Source of the DNA: Acanthosoma haemorrhoidale
Lineage: Eukaryota > Arthropoda > Insecta > Hemiptera > Acanthosomatidae
Length of the DNA: 64,000 bases
Assembly (NCBI GenBank): GCA_930367205.1
Contig: OV884011.1
Location: forward strand, 167,473,226-167,537,225
Direction: 5' to 3'
The notes beneath the pieces are model-generated. The model was not told the DNA's origin and ran no database searches. It saw only the letters and a list, made by a program, of their open reading frames with translations. Shown piece by piece: positions 23,405 through 34,419 of this stretch (position 1 is the first letter of the stretch; every line of letters begins with the position of its first letter). Made by a program: the position numbers and the translations under genes.

Positions 23405-23810
23405 CAAAATAATTTTAGAACATTATTGACTTTATAAGAAAGAACTGTTTATTAAGCTTAAATTTATAATATAGAAAGTAAATTACTAATCTAAAAAATT
23501 ATACCTAAGCCAATTTGGACATCCTCCAATCATGTCCTGAGCGTATGTGGCTCTCGCCCACTTCGTCAGCCTTCACTGGCTAGAATCCGGTGACGTGGCT
23601 GACGGAGGAGCGCAGAGGACTTCCCAAGAATCCGCTTCCTCTTTCACATGCGAGGGAGGTGAATTGAGATGTCTCTGGGCTGTTTGTAAATACTGTATGA
23701 ATGAGCGAGCGAATGAAAATTGTAAATATGGTATTAATGAGAACATTTATCACAATTACTTATTGCCTATTAATGTATATTGCAATTTTATCACAATAAA
23801 GAAGTTAATA
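23405..23810 (+). mobile_element. Jockey-type retrotransposon 3' fragment with internal deletion
   Basis: 23405-23525 matches 62055-62160 (ATAAGAAAGAACTG, CTTAAATTTATAATATAGAA, CCTAAGCCAATTTGGACAT). The copy then jumps directly to the distal part (TCCAATCATGTCCTGAGCGT) and runs to the family's AT-rich end. About 300-400 bases of the C-terminal coding region present in copy A are missing at the junction near 23525. The frame 23547-23879 contains the family-wide word CKYCMNERANENCKYG and is open to 110 codons by chance of this copy's changes. Confidence 0.7.
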
Positions 23811-23983
23811 ATAATCATTACTAGTTTTTTACATAGCACAATATGCACAATTACATATTTCAGAAATAAAATGGAGTAAAAGGCAAAAAAACTTGGAAAT
23901 TCTAACTAAAAGGACTATAATTGTTGTATTCTTTGAAAGTCTATAGCGTTAATGATTTGCCTGGGGTTTATGAGTATGTACTC

Positions 23984-24046
23984 GATTTGGATAGCCTAGT
24001 GGCTACAGCATCCGACTCTATCGAGAAGTCCGACTCTGTCATTGTC
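23984..24046 (+). repeat. tRNA-like 5' half
   Basis: GATAGCCTAGTGGCTACAGC followed by ATCCGACTCTATCGAGAAGT has a box A and D-arm layout. No good box B follows. Probable SINE remnant. Confidence 0.35.
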
Positions 24047-24631
24047 TGTTTTCAATGGCTAATAATCTTTAGTTTATAGGTTGTAAACCAGTACTGACTT
24101 TATATAGTTAAACCGAGAGCCATTAAACGTGAATAAATAATACAATACCGTATATAAATATAAATTCTCCAGCCAGACGACAGTAAAATACACCTCCCTC
24201 ACAGAAATGGAAAGTGGTCCGTACCATATGGCATGCAAGGCCGGCCACCATATAAGTCCTTCTTAGGAAGACTCACCACCTGTTTCCCAATGCCCCATAC
24301 TCTGACCCACATCAGATCGGATTCTCTGTCTGTCCGCGAGTTCTTCTATCTCGTCATCTGGATCAAAGCTTCAATCATAACTCTTCCATCCAACTGGAGA
24401 GGAAATAATTTAAAATCACAAATTAATGAGTTATCGGATTCCATAGTTATTGTTCCGATTTAAAGTATTGTCCTTTTTTATTATTATGACACGAACAATT
24501 CAAAATTCTAAAACAAACAAAAGTATTCATGACCTAACATTACTCATCTTGGTACATTCAATAAGTAATCAATTCATAATGAAAGAAAAAGAAGTATTTT
24601 TATTAATTTTGCAATATATTTTTCTTTTCAG

Positions 24632-24694
24632 GTAATTGAAGAAGCTTTGGTTCAAAACCCTAAATATTCCCTACCTGAACAAATTATTAAAATG
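24632..24694 (+). CDS. candidate 63-nt internal exon
   Basis: A strong pyrimidine-rich acceptor (TATTTTTCTTTTCAG) ends at 24631. The next 21 codons read VIEEALVQNPKYSLPEQIIK and M, then GTGACA as a weak donor at 24695. The length is a multiple of three and the exon starts in phase 0, so it could continue the candidate exon at 13811. The peptide looks like a charged helical segment of a real protein, but I cannot place it in a family. The acceptor abuts GTAATT, so a recursive splice site is an alternative reading. Confidence 0.3.
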
Positions 24695-24699
24695 GTGAC

Positions 24700-26130
24700 A
24701 TATAATCAATTTGTCTACCTAAGAATTGGTTTTATCATCATTTGTTTTGTTTTTTATTACTTAACATTTTCTAGACCTATTTTGAACTAAATTGAATTTT
24801 TTTTTGTCCATACGATTACTTATAAGGAAAATAAATTAAATTAACAAAAAATAAAGAAATATTATTGAGAAAAGTGTATTCACGCATACTGTTAACCTTA
24901 TTTCGTAAACAATATCGGTCATTGTAAATGTGTTTTTTATTTGTCCTGCACTGGCCTCTCGTTCATGAACGTCCCGATAAAAATGTTGCTCTTTGTAAGA
25001 TTCTTATCAGCTGCTACATCTGTGGACCCATAAGGCAGAGTATGCGAGTGGGTGCTCGGGCACCAAACCAATAAATCCGACTCCGTTTTTTGCCTTTTAA
25101 TTCAGACCTATCTCTCCACCCTTCTGCTTCTTATTGTACTTACTTTCTTTTTTTCTTTTTTTTTTTATGCTTTGTTGTTTTTTGCCAGAGATTCCCAGCC
25201 TTGAGAACAAGTTCAATTAGGCGAGTGTGTGGGGGAAAACTGGAACGATAGTCCCTTCACGAATAAAGATAAAAGACAAATAAAAGACCTTCCTTTCATA
25301 TCGACTCCTACTAAGTAAGGACGGTTGGCAATAATTTTATCCAACTTCACAATTCGTTTACGACATTTACAATCTCTCGGGTCACTAAATATGCCACCAA
25401 TCATGCCACTATTTTAGAATAAAAATTAAAGAAAAAACCGCTAAACTTTTATTTGAGAACCAAATATTTAAAACACCCACGTACAGTTTGATGTCCGAAG
25501 AGAACAACTACAAAATGTTCACTTACTACTTTTAAATAAGTAATTCAAAGTACTTTAAGACAATTTTTTAACATAATCCGAGCAAGATGCTATATAACTA
25601 CTATTGTACGGAACATTAGACACGAAATTTATTTATTGCATTTTATAAGGAATCGAAGAATTATAAGAGCGAACCAGCGGACAACTTAATCTGTTATGTT
25701 TGTTAATTTAATCGATTATAAATTATCATATAGTACTAATAAAAATGTAAAAGGACAAATAATTTACAAGAACAAGTGAACGAAATTTTAATGTTGTTTA
25801 CATACAATTCGATGTGGTATGTAGTCCACAACTTTTTACGATTAGAACGAATTCTTATGTATTAAATAAATATTATGTACTTAGGTAAATATTCCATAAT
25901 TACTAACTACAAGGATATGTAGCATTTTTTAAATAAAATGGAATACAAGTTTTATTCAACCGGAAAATTGGATTTTGGTGAAAATACAATAACGCCAGAC
26001 CAAAATTAAACCAAAATTCTCTTACTTAAAAAATATTTCTTAGCACAGAACATATTTGAGTGTTAAGTTAAACTGTTTAATTGTTTGTATCTTATATAAG
26101 CGAATTTATGCTTTGAAAGTTATTTTATGC
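24700..26130. other. AT-rich stretch, nothing recognised
   Basis: AT-rich DNA. The minus-strand frame at 25213-25404 (63 codons) is unrecognised. Poly-T run at 25143-25166. Confidence 0.4.
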
Positions 26131-26139
26131 TGAAATTCG

Positions 26140-26465
26140 CCGACGTACGAAGAGAGTACATTACGTCCGTTATAAGCTAAAGAACTGTCCGAAGTCAGAC
26201 ATGATGATAACGTACGGACGGAGTAAGGTGAACCGGAGTTTGGAGGGCGCCGAGGCTACCACGCCTTGTATCGGCCTTCGGGGCTTGCTGGAAGCAGGCA
26301 GGCAGTCAGTTCTTTGAAGTGGAAGAGTGCGGGCGAGAATCGGGCCTGATTCATCGGGGTCTTCGCCAGTGGAAGGCTGTCAGTACCTGAGGGAGTTGTA
26401 CAAGGTACGGCTGTGCGCCCTGTGCTGTTGTGTATATTCGGTCTGTGGGAGTATTTTGTCCGAAG
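26140..26465 (+). promoter_or_regulatory. GC-rich island ending in a strong splice donor (possible 5' exon)
   Basis: About 320 bases stand out as roughly half G+C within AT-rich surroundings and end in CCGAAG/GTAAGTACC at 26466, one of the strongest donor matches in the window. A small ATG frame lies at 26201-26317 (38 codons, MMITYGRSK...), with many stops after it, so most of the island would be untranslated. The combination of compositional island, no upstream acceptor and a strong donor fits a first exon with an adjacent promoter. A decayed GC-rich repeat unit is the main alternative, though I found no second copy in the window. Confidence 0.35.
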
Positions 26466-26469
26466 GTAA

Positions 26470-29070
26470 GTACCCTACTTAGCTCTCTTATACCTCATAT
26501 GGTGTGCTATAGATAGTGAATTTGGGTTTTAATTTTTAAAAAACGAAATGAGAAACCGTCCTGTTTTCAGCCCAGTATCTGTCATGATTTTGGCGAGCCG
26601 CTTATTCAAGCCGTAGACCTTAGAGTTTACATATAGTTCTAATTTTATATTAGCGAAGTTTAATAAATATTTCTTTAAAATTATCAATAGGGTATTGAAT
26701 TAAATATCTCAACTTAGTGCTTAAGTTATATATTAAACTGTCAATAGCTACGTGTTTTTGTTAGAGGCAGTCGTTTTCATATATCTATGGTGCTAAAATA
26801 AAACTAAATAGCACCATGAATTAACTGAAACAATCATTTTTTCATCTATAAATTTCAACTATAATTTTGGAAAATAATTACATTTGGCCTTAATGGTGCA
26901 TTCAAGATTTTTTTTCACAACCCCCCTCGCATATAAAAATGTGACATGCAAATCTGAGACGCTAACAATAAATATTAAAAAAAAACATCAATATTTTTCT
27001 CTCATATCAAGTTTGGTATCAAACTAAACGTTTTGCTCTCCTTATTACTACAAGCCTTAGATGACCACGGTTACAAAAATATAAAAATTGATATTAATGA
27101 CAACTCTTTTTTTTAATATTTAAATAAAAACAGCTGTTTCCATGGATTCTCCCGCGCATGGTGCCAACTAGTGGGGGGGCTTTAGGGAAATTTTTTTTTA
27201 AATGCTTCTAATAATAATAACTCATCCATCAAACGAAGGAACTCAATCATCTAATAGTAATTATCTTTGCCATTATAATCCTGTAAAAGAATTTACGGTA
27301 CATCCTAATGAAAAATGGCTATGATTGCAAGAATTATTTTATTTTTCCACTATCGCTATTATAATTGATTCCTTCAAGGGCTAATTGAGAATTAATTGGC
27401 GTATAAAATGATGCCAGACAGATAGAAGGAGAGAAAAAGGGAATGTATAAAAACGGACTGAATCATTAACCTTGCGCGAAACCTTTCGATGAATGTCAAG
27501 AAAACTGGTTCTTTCCCGAACCACTTCCACGTTCAAAAGCTCTTACTTAATGTACTCTCATTGTTTTTTCTTGCTTAAAAAAAATATACCAAAAAAGCCA
27601 CCCCACCAAAAAAAAAAGTTGTAAATAAATAATTCTCCAGTTGACAGTGAAGGACACGCCGAACGGAGGTGTTCATTAAAGTCTCTTCCTGTAGTCGGCG
27701 GTATCATTAGGTCTGTTATTATAACAATTGCATCTAGAATACATGTTTTCGGGTCACGGTAGCATGAAAAGCGATATGGCGAAACTGGATCTCGTCTGCG
27801 AATTATTAATTACAGTCATTATCTAATTCAACTGTGAAATTGTTAATAATTGAACACTTTAACTAGTGCCTGCCGACTTTCCTCTCATGGCGTCCTTCAA
27901 GTTGATTAAATGGAATCGAAATGAATAAATCGATAGATTCCTTTCATGGTTATTCCTCTACCTTTATGTAGCCTAACCGTGGTTTATACGATTAAAAATT
28001 AAAAGAAAAATTAACTTTTAGTGTATTTATACTCAGAACCTTAATGTTATGAAGCAATTACCATCAACCCAGGTCATAGACGAGTAAAAGATTTTAGTGA
28101 CACAGGTATAGGAGCAATGTAAGGACATTAATGTGATTTCCTCATTGACATTTGTCTGACATTGCATTGATATATCTCTTTTTGGTATTTCCATCGTACT
28201 CCTTCAAGTGTCAGTTATCCATTTTAATGTGTAATCAATAACTTACCAAGAGATAACCGTTCTAAGTAATAAAAAATTACAGTGTGTTCTAGCGACCTCA
28301 ATAGACCGTTCTTCGGGCATGCAAATCGGCTATAAACGTGCAGAGAACCTTGAGGGGATCACCACAGCGGATCCCCCCCCCCTAAACCGATCAGAGGTAG
28401 ACAACGGTCGTACTCAGAAGTAAAGCCTCCACCTAGGACCGGTAGGCTTCCTCGGACAGGGAAAATGGAGCGTGTAAGAGGCGGGAATGTAGCACAGTTC
28501 CGTGACGCCTCGTTCAATCCTCCGAGGAGGTGTGTTCGATGTGTGTCGTTCGCTAGGATCGTTCGAATTAGGTTTTCACTCGTTCTATGCTTTAGCTGAC
28601 TGACAACCGTGTCGGTGATCGACACCCCGCTTGGCAAAGTGAAATTTCAAGCAGAAGAGACCGACCATCTAAGAGTCTCAAGAGGACATTATGGTCAGTC
28701 ACGCCTTCACACACGTGCAGTAGTTGAAATGCACGCAGTAGGAGTCAAGTCATTTCACACTTGTCCTTCTGATTTGAAGGAGTGAAATGTAGGCAAAATG
28801 AATAAGATCGTTGTAAGTTCATTTCATCCGCTAAGCCTTTTGATGCAAATAATCTATGAATGGTTTATTTATTAGGAGATTGGGTTGGTAGATGGAATAA
28901 AGATTTTAGATTTTCATTATCAATCTTAATGTAGGTAGCGAGATTATCAATAACTGTTACCTACGACATTATCTACTATTAATAGACAATTCATCCAAGG
29001 AAGTCCGTTTCATGAAATTTCTCTTGCTTTGTTCTTTTGAGTCGTTATGAAATCCAATTTTCTGTCAAGC
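26470..29070. other. AT-rich stretch with one GC-rich patch
   Basis: Mostly AT-rich. 28310-28690 is GC-rich with a C-run at 28372-28381, and is open for 92 codons on the minus strand (28359-28637) without recognisable content. A small hairpin with 9-bp arms (ATGGTGCTA/TAGCACCAT) is at 26787-26817. On the minus strand a 15-nt segment at 28255-28269 lies between an acceptor-like and a GTAAGT donor-like motif. Confidence 0.35.
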
Positions 29071-29140
29071 AGCTTGGAATTTGCTGGCTCTCAGTGATGA
29101 TGTGATGAACGGTTATGTTTCATTATCGTACTCCTCGCAG

Positions 29141-29141
29141 G
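29141..29141 (+). promoter_or_regulatory. strong splice donor or ratchet point
   Basis: CTCCTCGCAG/GTAAGTCTG is a near-perfect donor, and its upstream side also reads as an acceptor (ATTATCGTACTCCTCGCAG). The preceding frame is open from about 29053 and reads LLALSDDVMNGYVSLSYSSQ up to the junction, so it could instead be an exon end. The motif is seen; its use is unproven. Confidence 0.28.
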
Positions 29142-30454
29142 TAAGTCTGTCTGTATAACGTCGAGAAGGTAACTTATGTCGAAATTACACCCATCCATAA
29201 ACTTGATATGGTTTCTTTAAAGAAAACAAAAATTCTTCAAATTAAAATCCCTGGTTTTCTTCCTGACATATATATTTATGACTTGGTTTTTTATGACATT
29301 TATTATATTGACGTATTTATTATAGGTATCGAATAATACTAAAGCATAATCGTTAATGACATTGATTCCTGAATGGATCAAACCCATGCAATTGGTAATT
29401 TTTTATATAACTATAATACAGAATAAAAAAATACTATGATAATTATACATTAGTTTTTATATTCGATGGCTGAGGGATTTTTAACACTTCTTAAGTTGTT
29501 TTTTTGGGGGAAAAATTCGAATAAATAATAAAGCTGGAAAATCAACCTATAATTAACTCATAGAAACCACTTATATATTGTATTAAAACCGGCCTGAAGA
29601 ACAATAAAATGGCAATTTATATTGTTAGTTCCGAAAAAAATTAATTTTGATGAATATCTGTATGTTTCTTCTTTCCGTAACGTGTCCTAAAACGTGTTAA
29701 ACTAAATCATGAAATTAAGTCTTAAATAGAAGTTATAGTCAATTACTTGAGGAATTTTCAAAAGTAGGAGGTGGAAAAATGGTATTTTTTGTGACGTTTT
29801 TAAATGTTCATTGTATTAACAATCAGTTAAAGAAAAAATATATAAGCAGAATAAGGACTTAAACGCTCGGAGGGGGGTCCCCAATATCGGCTCAACCGAT
29901 ACAGGGAATATTATTGCAGTTGCCTCGCTTAAAGTTTACCTGAGCGGGTACGACGCATACTTTAATCACTTTTGCCGTTCACTTGTGAATAGCAGCTAAT
30001 CTGTATGGCATTTAAGAGGAATGCCTGGGAAGACATCTTACTTACAACGAGGTCGGTGCAATTACAAGGAAAGAATAAATAGTCCATCTCTATTGCCTCA
30101 TTGTCATTGGAGTACCTCGGGAATCACTTTACTGCATCACTTCCGGGTTATGTCATAACTACATTTCTTGTCTGGTCGACTGCCAAGGTCCAACAGGACT
30201 GTCACTTTCACAGAACGTGAAGCGACTATCGATCAAGGCAATGGAATCGAATATTCCAACGAAGGAATCCACAGCTTTGTCAACAAGCATTGTAGTTTAA
30301 ATCCTCACATAATGAAATCAACAAATTACGTTTAATTACTGAAATGGAGAATATATCTAATGATTTATTAAAAAATATCTTCACTTAAAGTTCACGTCAT
30401 CTTTAAGTAAGACGCAAAGACAACTGGAATGATATTCCACATATTTCTTGAGCG

Positions 30455-30496
30455 ATACCGGGGATCCCCCTCCTAGGGTTCAAGTTCTCATTCTGT
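30455..30496 (+). repeat. weak tRNA-like 3' end
   Basis: CCTAGGGTTCAAGTTCTCAT resembles a box B/T arm and is followed by T-rich DNA. No box A is evident nearby. It may be one more remnant of the SINE-like set. Confidence 0.22.
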
Positions 30497-30823
30497 CAAT
30501 ATATTTTTTCTGTCAATTTATTTATTTAAATTATAAATAAAAGTGTGATGTGTCTATACCAGAAAGAAAATTTACAATATTAAAAAGCAATTTTTAAACA
30601 AAAACAAAAATTTTTAGCTATTTGATTTTAAAAAAAATTTATTCTAATTCTAATAATATTTAATCTGCAATTATTGTAGCCTGTTGTTCCTTGCTCCCCA
30701 GCGTTAAAGTCTCTTGAGATTGGTGTCATTAACCATCGTTTTATAAACACTAATTAGGAATTTCTAATTATATTTCCCATATTGCAAATATATAATAATT
30801 TATAAAAAAAAAAAAAAGTTGGT

Positions 30824-31280
30824 AGTATACTTCTGTATACAATTTTATATTTATTCATCATTCCTTGTTGCGACGTTTCGGACTCAATTAGTCTATTTTC
30901 AGGCAACATTTACTCAACTTGAAAAAATAAATCTAGGTGTAATCATCAGTAAGTAAAACGTGTTTTCATTTTAAAACAACAATAATTCACTTAACCCAAA
31001 ACAAATGTTTAATACCCAAATGCTCAAACAATAACTAATATAAATAAATTAACATTGACAAAAATATTTCCGGGCTTGGAAATTGTCAAGATATTTGAAA
31101 TGGTCCACGTCAGTTAGTCAGTGTTATGAAGGGAATAATTTGAAGCTGGAAGTTGTTTTAAGATGTAAAAAATAAGAGAAGATTTGCTTGAAGCTGATTG
31201 AGAAGATAATTGACTAACCAATTCCGGATAAAACGTCGGACTAAAGAATGAGTACAAAATTTTATACAGAAGGATATTAT
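30824..31280. mobile_element. decayed inverted-repeat (MITE-like) element
   Basis: The left end (30826-30894: ...CTTCTGTATACAATTTT... CGACGTTTCGGACTCAATTAG) and the right end (31211-31278) are imperfect reverse complements over about 65 bases, enclosing about 320 bases of AT-rich noncoding DNA. Long imperfect terminal inverted repeats without a coding capacity fit a non-autonomous DNA transposon. Similar ACGTTTCGG-containing sequence occurs at 41533. Confidence 0.55.
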
Positions 31281-31289
31281 GCCTAATCG

Positions 31290-34160
31290 TTTATAAATTA
31301 TTATAAGAATTTATTCTTTCATTGTTATTTTTTTTATATTGTTTTAATTTATATAGTCAATAAATATATATAAAATGTTTTTAAAGTTAATAAATAAATA
31401 ATGATGATTGAAGAAAGTAAAACAATGAAAAGGATACCTATAAAGTCAAAGTGTTAAAAATTTGGAGGCAGGAGGTAATTGGTCATAGCATATAATGGCA
31501 TTACGGTGGTGTGTCCAGGTCTGATTGTCCATCGTCGGTATTTCTTGAAGGAAACCACTTGGCTACAGGCGAAACGAATTATGTAAAACGGTAGAAATTG
31601 CTTAATATATGTAAATAGTGCTGGGAGAACTACCCAACAGGTACAATTACCGAAGGAAGAAAGACAATTTTTCTAAAAATTGCTAGTCCAGGAAGTCAGT
31701 CTAGTCATGATTATCGGTCTCTCGATGTTAAAATAGTTGTTATTTCCAGCCTTTTTCAGATCCTGGATATCCTAGTCTACATAACTTCAGAGGATTTGAA
31801 CTCTGGTAGTAATCTTCTATAATCAATTTTTCAGAATAAATTACAAGATCCAGTTTTATTCCTGTTTGCAACAGATCATTCGGTACCTTCTGACCCCTAT
31901 TGTTAATGTTTTCGCATAAGTTGTGGACTAGCTGCGGTACTGAAATCTATTAAAAGTAGACTGGTCCGTTAAGTGCGTGGGATAGTTGCTTGTAAACCAT
32001 GTTCGTACTCCGTTTGTCCAGTGATATCTAATAGAAAGTGGGCCTTTACATATCTTCATGATCGAGGGGCGAAGAGAGTCATCTGACTTGAGAGCGGGAG
32101 ACTCGCCAGTGACCAACATTCACAGACACAGATACAAGGATGAACACATAAGGGCCTCGGATTTTGGAAAAAAAAAAAATCTAATTTAAAAAAAAGCTTT
32201 ATACTTATAAATTTATTAAATACTTTACTATAACTTTCTCCTACTAAACAAAGATAGTCTATAGGCCTTTGGACAGCTTACAACTTCAAAAACCTAATTT
32301 AATTTTGTACTTACTCCATGACATCATAAAATTCCTTCCAGATTTGCACTTACCCCGGCAAAACTCGCTAGAAAAGAGATATGAGAATTCGCACGTGAGA
32401 CTTTCTCTCACGCCTCAAATTTTCGTCTTTTTCATCAAATAATGAACTTTCACATGTCAAATAAAGATATTAAGATATTATAAAGATATAAGGAATTAAT
32501 AATTTAAACGTATTTTATGTAGTAACAGTAATGATAATAATAAAAAAACCACAAAGTAAGTTTGACAAAAACATAGTTTAGATTCTACTATGGTATCTAA
32601 TAATGGTAAAATAAAAATTGTTCTTATTATTTTCCTTCGAGTACACAGTGCGCAGAAACATTGTCTCAATTACTTTCTTTTCGAAATTCGGTCATCGTCA
32701 AGTTCACCTATTCTTTCGGCGCTCGTTTTCAGTTCAAAGATTTGGTGACGGGGAACGTATAACTCATTATGAAAAGATAAAAAAGAAACCGTTTTCTTCA
32801 AACGTGAGAGGAAATCTCACGGCGCGAGTTCATATTTTGACAGTTGCATCAAGTTTGCTGATAAGTTATATTTCTTGTTGAGCCTTGAACCTAAGCGACG
32901 CATTGACAATAATTGTACACGTATTGATAACAAAACATCTGTCTCTCACGACAAGAATCGGTTATACACAATACACTTTCATTGGTGACCTGAAACAACA
33001 CACCCTCACAAAGGAATAAGTGAGGTAGAAGAAATATATAATGTTATTTTTCAGAGAATTTGTAATCAAACAGGGAAATTTTACGCAGGTATAAAATTAC
33101 TTAGATTATTCCGAAAAAAATTGCATAAATAATAGAAAACAAACCATTACTGTATTTACTGATATTTTACTAAAGTATCGCAAATGCTTTAGTACGCAAA
33201 TTTATATTCTGAATTATCTAAGCAAGTTTATACACTTCAGATTCATAAAATGGTTTTGTTTTAACAAAGTTATTTTTTCAAACAATATAATAATTTTTAA
33301 TTTGTTTTATAGTTGAGTTGCCAATTCAATGTACATTAATAAAAATTTAAATTGATAACATCTTTGCACAGGCTAGAAAGTTGTACTCGTTTCATGGTTT
33401 TCCAATCTTATTATTTAAATTAAGATTTATTTCATTGTATTTCTTATATTATGCTCCTGTTGCTTAGAAATATGTAAAATTGTAAATTGTAGTCCTGATG
33501 ATGCCTTGATAGGCAAATGGTTGTTGGCTAAAGATATAATTATGCCTCTAAGAAAAGTAATTGGAGAGGCTGGCAGCTTCTTCTTACCTAACATATAAAA
33601 ATTAGGTTCCACATAACTCCACGGATAGACTTTAAGCTAGGAATTTAAGTCTTTAAAAAGACGTAAGTTTAAGAATCTCCTTACACATCACCCTCTCTAC
33701 CTTTACCTAGAATAACCCTTTAAGTACACCCTACTTTCTTGAGTAATCTATAATTATAAACATCTTAAATTTATTCTTTTAGGTTGTAAATTTAGAAAAA
33801 GTATACTGAGTATCCTCCAAAAATGATCATAAGTAGAGAAAATTAGCAAGAAAGTGTTGGAGAATTGTAAACTGGCACTGGAAATAAAGATTTCTGACGT
33901 ATGCTTTGTGACAAACAGCACATTAAATACTCCGGTAGAATCTTCAATGCCTCTTACTACTAACGTCACTTATCAGTGAATCATTGCGTTGTTCCTTACC
34001 TAACATCCTGTCTCCCTGTGAATCACTTGTGATTTAAATTCCGTTCTAGGAACAGACTGTGTGATGGTTATGAGAAATGGCTCACAAAGGAATGGTGCTA
34101 TGTATCATCACGAGAGACACCTTTTGAATGTTTAAAAATATATTTAAAATTTTTTTCAAT
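31290..34160. other. AT-rich stretch without a recognisable gene
   Basis: Frames of 63 codons (31928-32119, -), 87 codons (32618-32881, +), 61 codons (33427-33612, -) and 71 codons (33754-33969, -) are open but unrecognised. A 34-nt segment 33055-33088 (+) reading RICNQTGKFYA lies between TTATTTTTCAG and a GTATAA donor-like site; support is weak. The word CCTGATGATGCC near 33493 is of the type seen at the ends of insect MITEs. Confidence 0.35.
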
Positions 34161-34164
34161 ATTT

Positions 34165-34415
34165 CAACTACAACTTTATTATGATAAAATTACAATCTGC
34201 CTCATTGAACAATAAGTAATTGTAATAAATGTTCTCATTCATACCATATTTACAATTTTCACTCACTCGCTCATTCATACAGTATTTACAAACTGCCCAG
34301 AGACCCCCCGAATCCACATGGTTGTCATACGAAAGAGGAAGTGGAGTCTTGGGAAGTCCCCCACGCTCCTCCGTCAGCCGCGTCACCGGATACGAGTCAG
34401 CAGAGGCTGACCAAG
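34165..34415 (-). mobile_element. Jockey-type retrotransposon 3' end
   Basis: Minus-strand copy of the family's 3' end, from the AT-rich terminus (CAATCTGCC, AATAAATGTTCTCATTCATA) through the conserved CKYCMNERVSENCKYG frame to the block around 34385 (CACCGGATACGAGTC). The frame 34168-34386 is open for 72 codons. The tract before it is lost: 5' truncation near 34415. Confidence 0.75.
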
Positions 34416-34419
34416 ATAT

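Noticed and set aside
23547..23879. 110-codon frame as a host gene
   Set aside because: It is a retrotransposon 3' fragment; the same words occur in at least four other copies with stops.
28255..28269. 15-nt minus-strand micro-exon
   Set aside because: Too short to judge; splice-like motifs this close together occur by chance in AT-rich DNA.
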